Below are positions 16,990 through 26,010 of a stretch of 64,000 bases of DNA, piece by piece. The stretch is from a virus: the IMG/VR virus record IMGVR_UViG_3300009514_000013, positions 1-64,000 of that record, one strand, 5' to 3'. A program made the translations under genes and the position numbers. How positions within the stretch are numbered: the stretch's first letter is position 1; each line of letters starts with the position of its first letter. A model generated the notes under the pieces. That model was not told the origin of the DNA. It saw nothing but the letters and a program-made list of their open reading frames with translations, and ran no database searches.

Positions 16990-17172
16990 ATGAGATTGGG
17001 AAAGTTCAAAACTCAAAGTGGTAAGCAGCAGTGGTTCCAGTTCATGGAGCTCGAGGAGCCGATCTTTCTTCAAAGAGAGATGGAAGAGCCGTTGAGGAAT
17101 GTTGTTCTATCCTTTTTGAGTTTGTTGGCACTGGTCGCTTGTGTTGTGGCTGCTATGGTTTCGGTGTGGTGA
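16990..17172 (+). CDS. Small membrane protein
   Basis: 60 aa; charged N-terminus and a C-terminal transmembrane helix (FLSLLALVACVVAAMVSVW). The stop shares a base with the ATG of repeat gene F. EEPIFLQREMEEPL recalls DPIFLERPLSW in the frame at 31629; this may be chance. A TTGACC element at 16950 may lie in its promoter. Confidence 0.45.
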   Translation: MRLGKFKTQSGKQQWFQFMELEEPIFLQREMEEPLRNVVLSFLSLLALVACVVAAMVSVW

Positions 17173-17351
17173 TGAAGAAAGTTGAAATGAAACCTCTTAG
17201 GTCCTCGCTTTACTACTCGCTTTGGTTCTCGCTTGGCTCCTCGCTTTGGTTCTCGCTTTACTCCTCGCTTGAGGACTCGCTTGAGACCTCGCTTAGGTCC
17301 TCGCTTGGCTCCTCGCTTTGGTTCTCGCTTAGAAATGAGTTGAAACAATGA
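17172..17351 (+). CDS. SLxx tetrapeptide-repeat protein, copy F
   Basis: 59 aa: MKKVEMKPL, about 12 units including the aromatic-rich LYY, LWF and LYS, then RNELKQ. It starts at TGATG with the previous gene and ends in ATGA with the next, the clearest example of a copy fitted exactly into an operon junction. Confidence 0.75.
   Translation: MKKVEMKPLRSSLYYSLWFSLGSSLWFSLYSSLEDSLETSLRSSLGSSLWFSLRNELKQ
17196..17332 (+). repeat. 12-bp tandem array F
   Basis: About 12 units; includes the rare TACTAC (YY) variant, shared with array H. Confidence 0.9.
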
Positions 17352-17947
17352 ACCAAAGACCAGTCAGACGATCAAAACGTAAGGAGACGGAGCTACAAGA
17401 CGCTGAGAGCTTTGTTGATAACTGGGCTTCTGTTATTGATGGTATCGTTGAACTCGATCCAAATGAAGTACACTCTCGCCTTGAACGAGAACTCAAGATA
17501 AAAGGTCTGATGAGTGGTAGTCACTTGTTGTCTGCACTCGCATCAGTCAACTCAAATTATGTTGAAGCATGTCGGTTGAAGAATCGAGCCAGGCGAGAAT
17601 ATGAACTGTACAAAGTGGAGTGGGACACTTGGTTGGAAGAAAAGAAAACAGCCGCTCGCCAAGCTCTTGAGGAAGAGAAAGCTCAGAAAAAGTTCAAGAA
17701 ACAGATTGACATAGCGATGGTGAACGATCAGGTTCGTGTGACTTGGCCACAGGATTATCGGAGTAGATACTCGCGTTGCAAAGATTTCCAAGCGGCGGTT
17801 CATACACTTGAAGATCTGGCTGAAGCGTGGAAGTCACAATCTCGGACACTGGCAGCAATGAAAGATCTGGTGCTAGGGATGGGTGCTGCGAGTGGCAATA
17901 CATTCGAAGAACTATTTGCGAATTTGAAAGGAAAGAACGATGGGTAG
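17348..17947 (+). CDS. Hypothetical coiled-coil protein of the recombination block
   Basis: 199 aa. Basic N-terminus (RPVRRSKRKE) and a long helix (EEKKTAARQALEEEKAQKKF) in the middle. It overlaps the next gene by 8 bp and lies just before the possible ssDNA-binding protein and RecA genes, so a mediator role is conceivable but unsupported by motifs. Confidence 0.5.
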   Translation: MNQRPVRRSKRKETELQDAESFVDNWASVIDGIVELDPNEVHSRLERELKIKGLMSGSHLLSALASVNSNYVEACRLKNRARREYELYKVEWDTWLEEKKTAARQALEEEKAQKKFKKQIDIAMVNDQVRVTWPQDYRSRYSRCKDFQAAVHTLEDLAEAWKSQSRTLAAMKDLVLGMGAASGNTFEELFANLKGKNDG

Positions 17948-19130
17948 ACGTTTAAATTCTTACATGGATATGGATACAGCCAGTGGTAATTGGCTGAAGG
18001 CTTGGAAGGATAAGGGCTTTCTGAGAGTTTGGTTGCACCCAAGCCCACCTTGGGTTCGCCATCTCCACAACTTCAAGAAGATCGTGATTGATGAAGATAG
18101 TGGTACACCGAAGAAAAAGATTGGGTGGCTACCGTTCGTATGTTGGGAACCTGATGAATACCACAGACAGAGAAAGTGGGATGACGCTAGCCCTGCTTCA
18201 CTCTGTCCTTTTGACAAGGTCATAGAACACATAGTGAATAGAGATGATCTCTCTGATGATGAAATCATTTTCTCATTCAGAACAAAGAGCGAATCGCATG
18301 AGATTATGAAAGTGGATTTCATCGGAGAAGGTGAGACTGGGAACAGTTGGAAATTCAATGGGGTTGCTCGTATTGAATATGTGATTGGCGTGATCCCCAA
18401 CGATTCTCCAGATGGTGTTTATCTAACCAACGAGCCGTTCTCGATCGGTCAAGGTTTGGTTTCAAGGATCAAAAAAGACATCATGCGAAAGGGTGAAGAG
18501 TTCAATCCAATGGCCAGACCCATTTGCTATACCTTTGAATATGACAAAGATGAAGCTCCTCAAAAACGATACAACGTGACTAGAGATCCTGAGGCTGAAC
18601 TCACCGATGAGATCCAAGAGCTTTGGGAGCAAGAGAGTCCTGATGCTTCTAAGTTCGTTGCTAGAGGAAATCCGGAAACATTACTAGAGTCGATGCAGGC
18701 TGCTGCTCAAGTTGAGATTCCATTCGATGAACTCTTTGCTGATGCGCTAGCTGAATGGTCAAAGAATGAACTTGAAGATGAGATGGAGTTTCCTCCCAGG
18801 GAGAAAGCAACCAAGACCAAGAAGACTAAAGCCCGAGCAACAAAGACAAAAGCCAAAAAGACCAGAGCGAAAGCTAAGACTGAGCCGGTGGAGGCTAAGG
18901 AAGAAGAAGAGAAGCCAAAGCGTCCTGTTCGAAAAGCTGCACCGAAGCCTAAAGAGACGATCTATGAGTGTGACTCATGTGGAGGTGATTGGCCTGAGAG
19001 CCTCGATGCATGCCCGAGTTGCGGTAATGAGGCTGATGATTCCATAGCCAAGTCTGCTCAAGAAGCAGGTGAAAAGAAGCGAAGCAGTATCCCATGGGAC
19101 TTGAGTGAGGATGAGGAAGCCAGAGCATGA
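17940..19130 (+). CDS. Possible single-stranded DNA-binding protein with C-terminal zinc ribbon
   Basis: 396 aa. Residues 1-240 are a globular beta-rich domain with many aromatic residues (FLRVWLHPSPPWVRHL, WLPFVCWEPDEY). A Lys/Ala-rich linker follows (KATKTKKTKARATKTKAKK), then a zinc ribbon (YECDSCGG ... DACPSCGN) and an acidic tail ending DLSEDEEARA. An acidic tip and a position next to RecA and helicase genes are typical of phage SSBs, but I cannot identify the OB fold with certainty. Alternative: another nucleic-acid-binding replication factor. Confidence 0.45.
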   Translation: MGRRLNSYMDMDTASGNWLKAWKDKGFLRVWLHPSPPWVRHLHNFKKIVIDEDSGTPKKKIGWLPFVCWEPDEYHRQRKWDDASPASLCPFDKVIEHIVNRDDLSDDEIIFSFRTKSESHEIMKVDFIGEGETGNSWKFNGVARIEYVIGVIPNDSPDGVYLTNEPFSIGQGLVSRIKKDIMRKGEEFNPMARPICYTFEYDKDEAPQKRYNVTRDPEAELTDEIQELWEQESPDASKFVARGNPETLLESMQAAAQVEIPFDELFADALAEWSKNELEDEMEFPPREKATKTKKTKARATKTKAKKTRAKAKTEPVEAKEEEEKPKRPVRKAAPKPKETIYECDSCGGDWPESLDACPSCGNEADDSIAKSAQEAGEKKRSSIPWDLSEDEEARA

Positions 19131-19411
19131 GTGATGGTTTAAGTGATGCTATAGGCTACTGTCGATCTAAATACGATCATGAACATTCTGGTTCTAAAGA
19201 AGATTGGTATGAAAAAGGGATCCAGGTAGGTCGCAAGCAAGGCTTTTTAGATGCTTTTTCTTCAACCAGATTCACAGAAGAATGTAACAAGTCATTTGTT
19301 GCCGGTTGGGAAAATTGCTTGGAAGATCTTCTTGCAAGAGCTGCCGAGTTAGACCTTGAAACGATCCGAGTGTTGAAAGAAGAGTTGCGTATACACAGGT
19401 CTAAAAAATGA
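19127..19411 (+). CDS. Hypothetical protein
   Basis: 94 aa, overlapping both neighbours by 4 bp. GIQVGRKQGFLDAF and KSFVAGWENCLEDL look like two related helical segments, as in small proteins built of tandem helical hairpins. Function unknown; coupled to the RecA-like gene. Confidence 0.55.
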   Translation: MSDGLSDAIGYCRSKYDHEHSGSKEDWYEKGIQVGRKQGFLDAFSSTRFTEECNKSFVAGWENCLEDLLARAAELDLETIRVLKEELRIHRSKK

Positions 19412-20556
19412 AAAGAAAGCCTAGAAAAAAGACTCCTGCTCACGAGAAAACGCAAGACATGTTCACAGCACTTGCTGGAAACTCACGTCTTGCTAGGTCT
19501 ATGGCTGAGGTTGAAGAGTTCAGATCTGTTCCTACGATCTTCACTTCTTTCAATCGTGCAAGTCAGGTTGCTGGAGCTCCATTATCGTGTCTGTGGTTGG
19601 TTCATGGCCCTCCAGGAGGAGGCAAGACCGCGTTTCTTTGTGGTCTGATTCGTTCCTTTCAAAAGGTTAACGGTCTTGCCTCCTTCATTGACGCAGAGCT
19701 AGCAGCTGACACCAAGAATTGGTTTCGTAGTCTAGGAGTTGATCCATCTAGGTGTTTGTATCTCGGCCGTACTGGTAGTGAAGAAGAGAAAAAAGCTCTG
19801 ACGTATGAGGACATTGTGAAGGAGTCTGATCAGCTGATCGATCGATACCAGGTTGGTAAACGTGATGGAAGCATTCCTATGGGCACTCCGTACATCAACA
19901 TTGTTGATTCGATATCCAAGATGGTTCCTGAGGAGCTCTTCAAGAAGTTGGACAAGGAAGGTGGATCTGCTCTTCGTTCTGGAGCTGGAAGGCTCCAAGC
20001 TCTTCTGAACACAGCTTGGATGATGGAACTAGGTCCAAAAGTTGGTGATGACGATATTCTCTTTGCGATCATTTCTCACGAAATGGAGTCACAGGACGCT
20101 AGCAAGTGGACACCTGATTTCAAAGTTCGAGGTGGTCAAGCTTTGATTTACGATGCCATGGTTCAGATTCGAGTGTCATTCGCAGGACAGGTTAAAGACT
20201 ACTCAGCTGATGGATCTCCGATGGTGGGAAAGAGACATCGGGTTCGAATTCTGAAGAACAAGCATGGTCCTGCTTATGGAGAAGCAATCTTCTACACGAG
20301 CAACGGAAACGGAATGGCTCCAATGGGGTTTGATCGGCCTAGGGAAGTGGTCCATGAAGGCTTACGAAGAGGTCACCTCCAAGGACCAAAGGCTGATGGG
20401 AATCTCAAGCTAACAGCCGGCACATCGATCACTTGGGGCGATGAGAAGTTTCAGCTCAAAAAGCTGTATACACCCGAAGGTCTAGAGCTGGTTGAGAAAA
20501 TCGCTCAAAGGCTCGATTCCGAATTACTGGAGGAAGATCGAGATGCTATCAATTGA
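19408..20556 (+). CDS. RecA/UvsX-like recombinase
   Basis: 382 aa. Walker A is VHGPPGGGKTAFL (about residue 68), then the strand ASFIDAELAAD and the Walker B-like INIVDSISKM; later RGGQALIYDAMVQIRVSF and RILKNKHGPAYGEAIFYT match the C-terminal part of RecA-type ATPase cores. It should pair homologous DNA, working with the SbcC/D nuclease, RuvC and UvsW-like helicase in the window. Confidence 0.8.
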   Translation: MKRKPRKKTPAHEKTQDMFTALAGNSRLARSMAEVEEFRSVPTIFTSFNRASQVAGAPLSCLWLVHGPPGGGKTAFLCGLIRSFQKVNGLASFIDAELAADTKNWFRSLGVDPSRCLYLGRTGSEEEKKALTYEDIVKESDQLIDRYQVGKRDGSIPMGTPYINIVDSISKMVPEELFKKLDKEGGSALRSGAGRLQALLNTAWMMELGPKVGDDDILFAIISHEMESQDASKWTPDFKVRGGQALIYDAMVQIRVSFAGQVKDYSADGSPMVGKRHRVRILKNKHGPAYGEAIFYTSNGNGMAPMGFDRPREVVHEGLRRGHLQGPKADGNLKLTAGTSITWGDEKFQLKKLYTPEGLELVEKIAQRLDSELLEEDRDAIN

Positions 20557-20591
20557 TGGTCTAGTTAGATTGCCCATGATACGTTTTCAAC

Positions 20592-20903
20592 ATGACATCG
20601 AAGAAAACCCGATCTCGACGAATCGAGAAGAGGACGGCTCAACCTCTGTCCGAGCTGATGGATCTTCCGGAAAAGCCCAAGGAAGAACTGAAGCCAGAAG
20701 TAGCATCGTCAAAACCAAATCGAGATGTTCTGACTGCTCTAGCCGAACTTCCAATGGGAGCTCTTGTTCATCAGATCTCTTCGAGAGCAGGGTTGTCGAA
20801 ATTGGATGCCTACGAATCTCTCAACCTGCTCTGCCAGCAAGGTTACTCAAGAAGAACAGGGAAGGTTTACCAAATCACCCAAAAGGGAAGCAAAGCTTTG
20901 TAA
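20592..20903 (+). CDS. Winged-helix-like small protein
   Basis: 103 aa. Basic N-terminus (TSKKTRSRRIEKRTAQ) and a C-terminal winged helix (LPMGALVHQISSRAGLSKLD, then GYSRRTGKVYQI). Probably DNA-binding. It stands between the recombinase and SbcD genes. Confidence 0.5.
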   Translation: MTSKKTRSRRIEKRTAQPLSELMDLPEKPKEELKPEVASSKPNRDVLTALAELPMGALVHQISSRAGLSKLDAYESLNLLCQQGYSRRTGKVYQITQKGSKAL

Positions 20904-20919
20904 TCTTCCGAGGTGCCTT

Positions 20920-22008
20920 ATGAGTAAGGTTGCCTTCGTTGCCGATGTTCATCTTGGCAACCATCAACGGTACGGTGGAGCTATCGAACTTGGGATGAAC
21001 CGTCGTTGTCGTGAAGTTCTTGAAACTCTGAAAGTAGCTGTAGCTGAAGCTGATGAGTGCGAATCTTTCGGAGTACTTGGTGATCTCTTTGATGTTACTA
21101 AGCCAATTCCACAGATGGTGAAAGCTGTTCAGGACATCCTAGAACCATCACCATCTCCATTCGTCATGATGGGAAATCATGATCAAGTCTCTTCAAGATC
21201 TGGAGATCATGCTCTAGGTCCTCTGGAGCCTGTCTCGGAAGTTATCGAAACGCCTAACCTCATCCACCTAGATGACTGTGACCTGGTTGTTTTACCTTTC
21301 CGGCCAGGTGTCGCCGATGATTGGGTTCCAGAGGACCTAGATTCCTTGTTTTCAAACAGGAGAATTCGTCCAGGTTCTGTTCTCTGTTTGCACCTAGGGA
21401 TCAAAGATTCTGAAACACCTAGCTATCTGACCGGTTCTCATGACTGCATCGACGTTGATCATGTAGCTGAGCTGATGCAGCGATATGACATCATCGCGAC
21501 AGTTGCGGGTAACTGGCATGAGTTGAAGAGTTGGAAGCGTGGTAAAAGTCAGATTCTTCAGATAGGCACTCTTGCTCCAACCGGCTGGGACAATCCGGGC
21601 CTTGATGATTACGGCCATATGGCTATCTGGGATTCGAAGACGATGACGTTTGATGTTCTCGAGATTCCAGGTCCACGCTTCTTGAAGATACGAGATCGAG
21701 AAGAGTTGAAAGCATTACCTCCTGGAGATGAATACGAGATCTACCTTGAGTGGACTGTATCAGATCCGAATGACTTGGTGAGTGCAAACCAAGAGATTGA
21801 GGAGATGATCAGTAAAGGTCGTATCGTCGCTGGTGGTGCATTCCTAGACAAGAAAGAGCAAGAGAAGAAAGCGAGAGTGTCAGCCAAAGCAGCTGCATCA
21901 AGTGAGACTTTGGAAGATGCACTATCGGCTTACATCAACACCATGGAGCTGGATGAACGAGTGACAACAGATCGGCTGATTGGTCTCACCAAGAGGTACT
22001 TGGGATGA
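20920..22008 (+). CDS. sbcD: SbcD-like exonuclease subunit (metallophosphoesterase)
   Basis: 362 aa from the ATG at 20920. Phosphoesterase motifs are VAFVADVHLGNH (D-x-H), LGDLFD, MMGNHDQ and GNWHE; the last is a variant of the usual GHxH. With SbcC this forms the Mre11/Rad50-type nuclease (T4 gp47/gp46), which resects DNA ends and feeds recombination. The SbcC gene lies 0.7 kb downstream, separated by two degenerate repeat-type genes and one other. Confidence 0.85.
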   Translation: MSKVAFVADVHLGNHQRYGGAIELGMNRRCREVLETLKVAVAEADECESFGVLGDLFDVTKPIPQMVKAVQDILEPSPSPFVMMGNHDQVSSRSGDHALGPLEPVSEVIETPNLIHLDDCDLVVLPFRPGVADDWVPEDLDSLFSNRRIRPGSVLCLHLGIKDSETPSYLTGSHDCIDVDHVAELMQRYDIIATVAGNWHELKSWKRGKSQILQIGTLAPTGWDNPGLDDYGHMAIWDSKTMTFDVLEIPGPRFLKIRDREELKALPPGDEYEIYLEWTVSDPNDLVSANQEIEEMISKGRIVAGGAFLDKKEQEKKARVSAKAAASSETLEDALSAYINTMELDERVTTDRLIGLTKRYLG

Positions 22009-22232
22009 ATCAAATTCGCTTTTTGAAGGGCTATTCGCTTAGGGACTCGCTTAACATTTCGTTTATTTGGTCGGTTGACTCTCCACTGAGGTTCTCGCCA
22101 GATGATTCATTTTTAGGTTACTTGCACTGGTCTTTGAGTGACTATCTTGGTGGTCAAATTGCTAATTCCGTGAAAGATGTGTTGAAACAATGGCTGAAAT
22201 CTCAGACGACATCCTTCGAAAATTCGAAATAG
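22005..22232 (+). CDS. Degenerate SLxx-type microprotein
   Basis: 75 aa, ATG overlapping the SbcD stop (ATGA). YSLRDSLNISFIWSVDSPLR and SPDDSF keep the S-L-x-x period with mixed codons, and VLKQWLK replaces ELKQ-stop: the bases GTTGAAACAATGG around the next ATG match those at 17342. It appears to be a diverged array gene whose stop was lost, so it now runs 43 bp into the next gene. Confidence 0.5.
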   Translation: MNQIRFLKGYSLRDSLNISFIWSVDSPLRFSPDDSFLGYLHWSLSDYLGGQIANSVKDVLKQWLKSQTTSFENSK

Positions 22233-22564
22233 CTGCTAAGCACTATTGGGATGAGACTTCCAAAGAGTGTTGTGTTTGCCAATGCCAGTTTAGAACTGGT
22301 GATGTCTGCCTAGTGTATGGAGACTTCGATAACCCGATTGAGAGACAGTTCTTCTACTGTGTTCCTGATGGCTACAAGCGAATACTTGCGGGTCAGTTTC
22401 CGTCAGCGTCTTCTCTTTTCGTTTCAGATGAGCACAGATTCAGCCGGATGAAGGATCTTCCGGAAGAACTACAACAGTATGTGATTGAAGGTTTCGAATG
22501 TATCGAAAAGCTCCACCTCGGAATGGAAGAGTTCATCAAAAAGGTCAAGGAGTCTATGCATTGA
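22190..22564 (+). CDS. Hypothetical protein with Cys motif
   Basis: 124 aa. KECCVCQCQFRTGDVCLVYG contains closely spaced Cys residues that could bind zinc; the C-terminal half is helical. Positioned inside the SbcD-SbcC gap. Function unknown. Confidence 0.55.
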   Translation: MAEISDDILRKFEIAAKHYWDETSKECCVCQCQFRTGDVCLVYGDFDNPIERQFFYCVPDGYKRILAGQFPSASSLFVSDEHRFSRMKDLPEELQQYVIEGFECIEKLHLGMEEFIKKVKESMH

Positions 22565-22740
22565 ATTCTAGGATTCATACGATTCGGATCGATCTAAAAA
22601 ATCAACTTTGTTGGGCAATAGATGATCAGGTAGAAACGAGTCTACGGTGGTCTAGAGGAGATAGTCTTTGGGACTTTTGGGACTCTCTTCAAGTATCGCA
22701 CGCTTCTTTTTTCACTTGTTGTAAAAATGAGGGCTTATGA
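22561..22740 (+). CDS. Degenerate SLxx-type microprotein
   Basis: 59 aa from a TTG at 22561 overlapping the upstream stop. ETSLRWSRGDSLWDFWDSLQ keeps the repeat's residue types (LRW, LWD, DSL). It ends with a 4-bp overlap onto the SbcC start. Confidence 0.4.
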   Translation: MNSRIHTIRIDLKNQLCWAIDDQVETSLRWSRGDSLWDFWDSLQVSHASFFTCCKNEGL

Positions 22741-24398
22741 AGATACGTAGAGTCAGTGGAAAGAACTTCATGCTTTGCAAGGAGTTCGAAATTGAATTCC
22801 CCGACAGGGGATTGATCGTCATCTCCGGACCCAACGGAAGTGGAAAGTCCACGTTCGCTGAATTCAATGCTTTTGGTCTCTTCGGAAAGACTCTTCGTGG
22901 TGCATCTCCATGGCGAAGTGGTGAAGCTGGAGAACTCACGGTCCAAACTGATGGAGTCCAAGTAACTCGGAAATCTACCAAAGGTGGAAGTCAGAAGCTT
23001 GAATGGTCTGAAAGTCAGAGCGATGATGAAGGACCTGTCTATGGTTCGTCTAGCAAAGCCAAAGAACCTCTCATGGAACTACTCGGATCATTCGAGAACT
23101 GGAGGAAGTGTTCAGTCTTCTCATCATCAGACGCAGCTCTCTTCTCCATGGCTACGGACAAGATCCGCAAAGAACTTTTGGAAGACCTACTAGGGATCGA
23201 TAAATTCGATTCAGCTCTGAAGAAGTGTCGTGAAGATCTGAGCCAGGTTGGTTCGAAATACCAGACTCTTGAGATGGAGATTAGACACACTCAGGTTCTT
23301 CTAGAGGAGAAGAAAAACCAACTCCGGCAAGCTTCAGAAGCTATTGAGGAATGGGTGGACCTTAAGCCAGTCCGATCAACCTCATCAAAACTAACCACGA
23401 AGCTTGATGAGATCCGTAAGCAACAGCGCGACGTCGGTAAACAAATCCGGCATCTTGGCTCTCAAGGCGCTGAGGAAAAAGCCACCCTCCGACAGATTCA
23501 AAAACAGCTGTCATGCATTGACGTGGGCCAGTGTCCAACTTGCGGACAAGACGTGGGAGACGATGTGCTCGATCCTTTGAAAGGTGAGGTATCGAAGATT
23601 GAAGCACAACTGGAGAAGTCTCATCTTGAAGTTACCAAACAAATTGATGAGTTGGAGACTCGACTGGATGAACTCCAAACCGCTGGTGATTCCCTCGACA
23701 AAAAGATCTCCGATTCAAAACTCAAACAACGTGAGTTCGAACAGGCGAAGCATGTGAAGGAGAAGTTCGCCAACATCATTGATAATGCTCAGGAAGAGGC
23801 CAACGAACTGTCGGAGAAGATCAACGGTTTAGCATCAGAACTTGAGACGATCTCGTTTGAGAGACTTGAACTCCAATACGTAGAAAAGATCCTTGGGATG
23901 AAAGGCGTACGTGCTCATATTCTCGGGAAGTCACTTGATGGTCTCGAATGTGTGGCCAATTCATACCTCAACCGGATGACTGATGAGAACGCTACTCTGA
24001 AGCTGAAGCCTTACACGGAGAAGAAGACGGGTGGTGTCTCAGATTCGATCTCTATGGAAATAGGTGAATATGGTGGAGGGCTCGGATACAAGGCGTGCTC
24101 AGCTGGCCAGAGACGCCGAGTAGACTTAGCTCTTCTTCTTGGACTAGCTGTGGTCTCAGATGCTTCGAAAGGTAGTTCTCCTGGGATGTTGTGGTTTGAT
24201 GAGGTCTTCGATGCTCTAGACGATCAAGGAGTTCAGGCGGTATCAGAGATTCTTCACGAGATCTCAAAGGAGCGTCCTGTAGTGGTCATCTCTCATCACC
24301 CAGCCATTCTTGGCTACCTCGATCCTGTGGCGAAGTTGAGAATATGGACGGAAAGGGGTTCAGATGGTTTCTCGAAAATCAAAACCCAAAGCAGATGA
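22737..24398 (+). CDS. sbcC: SbcC/Rad50-like ATPase
   Basis: 553 aa, shorter than bacterial SbcC and in the T4 gp46 range. Walker A VISGPNGSGKST (about residue 30), long coiled coils, a zinc hook C-x-x-C in GQCPTCGQD (about 267), the signature CSAGQRRRVDLALLLGL (about 455) and Walker B GMLWFDEVFDALD (about 487). It clamps DNA ends for the SbcD nuclease. Confidence 0.92.
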   Translation: MKIRRVSGKNFMLCKEFEIEFPDRGLIVISGPNGSGKSTFAEFNAFGLFGKTLRGASPWRSGEAGELTVQTDGVQVTRKSTKGGSQKLEWSESQSDDEGPVYGSSSKAKEPLMELLGSFENWRKCSVFSSSDAALFSMATDKIRKELLEDLLGIDKFDSALKKCREDLSQVGSKYQTLEMEIRHTQVLLEEKKNQLRQASEAIEEWVDLKPVRSTSSKLTTKLDEIRKQQRDVGKQIRHLGSQGAEEKATLRQIQKQLSCIDVGQCPTCGQDVGDDVLDPLKGEVSKIEAQLEKSHLEVTKQIDELETRLDELQTAGDSLDKKISDSKLKQREFEQAKHVKEKFANIIDNAQEEANELSEKINGLASELETISFERLELQYVEKILGMKGVRAHILGKSLDGLECVANSYLNRMTDENATLKLKPYTEKKTGGVSDSISMEIGEYGGGLGYKACSAGQRRRVDLALLLGLAVVSDASKGSSPGMLWFDEVFDALDDQGVQAVSEILHEISKERPVVVISHHPAILGYLDPVAKLRIWTERGSDGFSKIKTQSR

Positions 24399-24648
24399 GA
24401 ACCGTTCCCTAGAAGACGGTACTCCGCTTCTTGCTCTCGAGGTTGATACAAATAGAGAGCGTCGACCAAAAACCAAACCTAAGACTCCACTTGAAGAGAA
24501 GTTCAAAGAGCAAAAGAGGATCCTTCAGGTGTACGTGATGAGACAACTTCAGTGGGGTGAGGTCGAGGGTTTCAAACCTATTGAAGTTTCTCTGTTGAAG
24601 GAAGCTTTGGAGGTGCTCGGATGGCTACCAACAGACTTGAAATTGTGA
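24364..24648 (+). CDS. Hypothetical basic protein
   Basis: 94 aa, overlapping the end of SbcC by 35 bp. Lys/Arg/Pro-rich first half (RERRPKTKPKTPLEEKFKEQ), then helices (VYVMRQLQWGEVEGF). No family recognised. Confidence 0.5.
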   Translation: MVSRKSKPKADENRSLEDGTPLLALEVDTNRERRPKTKPKTPLEEKFKEQKRILQVYVMRQLQWGEVEGFKPIEVSLLKEALEVLGWLPTDLKL

Positions 24649-24791
24649 ATTTCGTTGCTCCAGAACTTGAAATTCCTGCGAGGTATTCTCTTTTTTTCAT
24701 TGGTATTTCTACATCAATCGAATTTTCTCTACTCGACTCATTAATAAATGAGTTACAATTTCTCTATGGCTACAAGTCAGAAACGACCTAG
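24621..24791 (+). CDS. Degenerate SLxx-type microprotein
   Basis: 56 aa. The segment SIEFSLLDSLINELQ lines up with SLEFSLEDSLRNELKQ of the array genes, but with different codons. It begins inside the previous gene and runs 26 bp into the methyltransferase gene. Translation is inferred only from this pattern. Confidence 0.4.
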   Translation: MATNRLEIVNFVAPELEIPARYSLFFIGISTSIEFSLLDSLINELQFLYGYKSETT

Positions 24792-26010
24792 AGCAAATCA
24801 ACTCGCCCATATCCTTTCTGATCTCAGAAAACTCGCTGTCCCAATCGAATCCCTCAATCCAGATCCAGAAAACACCAGACGTCACTCGGAATCTGATCTG
24901 AACGTCATCAAGTCTTCTCTTGATGAACTCGGCCAGCACCGACCACTTGTTGTCCAGAAGGAAGGTCGGATCATCCGCGTTGGTAATGGTACTTGGACAG
25001 CTGCAAAGGAATTAGGGTGGAAATGGATAGCCGCGGTTGTTGTTGACGAAGACCGTATGACTGCCACAAGACGATCAATCCTCGATAACCGAACTGCTGA
25101 ACTCTCTGAGTGGGATACTGATCAGCTCGTAAAGCGCCTTGATGAAGCCAAGGAAGACGATTGGGAACTAGAAGACTTCGGCTGGGATGATGAAGAACTT
25201 GCTAGGTTGACTGCTTCTGAGGTTGAAGATGAAGAGGTAGATTTTGAAGAGGTTGTCGAGGATGAAGTTCCGGAGCCTCCCAAGAAAGCAGTTTCGAAGC
25301 TAGGTGATGTTTGGAAACTGGGTGATCATATATTGGTTTGTGGCGATTCTCGCGATTCGCAATCTTATTCATCTTTTGATTCTTCGTTTCATATGGTTCT
25401 GACAGATCCTCCTTATGGAGTTGGGTATGTAGGTGGTACTGGTTTGACCATCCAAAATGATACTGAAGATGGGTTGGAAGAAATGTTGACGAATGTTTTT
25501 GGCAATGTTTTGGAAAAGTGTGAAAAAGGATCTATGTGGTACGTTTTTGGACCACCCGGTCCACTTGGAATAATATTTGGGAGAGTTTTATTATCGTTTG
25601 GTGTATTGAGACAGATTCTCATATGGGTGAAAGACCGATTGGTTTTAGGAAGATCTCATTTCCATTACCGCAACGAGCCGATTTTTTATGGATGGAGTGG
25701 AACAAGTTCCAGACATCCTCCTCCAAACAGAAAGCAGGATTCTGTTTGGGAGTTTGATCGACCACATGCCAACAAAGAACATCCTACGATGAAACCTCTG
25801 AATCTACTTCAGCATGCGATCGTGATGGGATCTTCGAAAGGTGATTTTATAGTTGATCCGTTTTCTGGTTCTGGATCTACACTAATAGCATCTGAGGCTA
25901 CCGAAAGAATTTGTTGTTCTGTTGAAATCGATCCTAGATACTCAGATGTCATCATCGAACGTTGGGAGAACTTCACTGGTAAGAAGGCAAAGAGAATCAA
26001 GAAAGGTTAG
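24766..26010 (+). CDS. ParB-domain / DNA methyltransferase fusion
   Basis: 414 aa from the ATG at 24766; an ATG at 24748 lies within an inverted repeat and is less likely. Residues 20-110 form a ParB/Srx-type N-terminal domain (VPIESLNPDPENTRRHSESD, QHRPLVVQ, RVGNGTW). The C-terminal half has the methyltransferase motif IV VLTDPPYGVGY and the SAM motif VDPFSGSGSTLIA. Phages and mobile elements commonly carry this fusion as an orphan methyltransferase, probably for anti-restriction. The target base is N4-C or N6-A, not decidable here. Confidence 0.88.
   Translation: MATSQKRPRANQLAHILSDLRKLAVPIESLNPDPENTRRHSESDLNVIKSSLDELGQHRPLVVQKEGRIIRVGNGTWTAAKELGWKWIAAVVVDEDRMTATRRSILDNRTAELSEWDTDQLVKRLDEAKEDDWELEDFGWDDEELARLTASEVEDEEVDFEEVVEDEVPEPPKKAVSKLGDVWKLGDHILVCGDSRDSQSYSSFDSSFHMVLTDPPYGVGYVGGTGLTIQNDTEDGLEEMLTNVFGNVLEKCEKGSMWYVFGPPGPLGIIFGRVLLSFGVLRQILIWVKDRLVLGRSHFHYRNEPIFYGWSGTSSRHPPPNRKQDSVWEFDRPHANKEHPTMKPLNLLQHAIVMGSSKGDFIVDPFSGSGSTLIASEATERICCSVEIDPRYSDVIIERWENFTGKKAKRIKKG

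Noticed and set aside
20492-20923. Ser/Arg-rich frame overlapping the winged-helix gene
   Set aside because: Low-complexity composition and full overlap with the better-formed gene at 20592.
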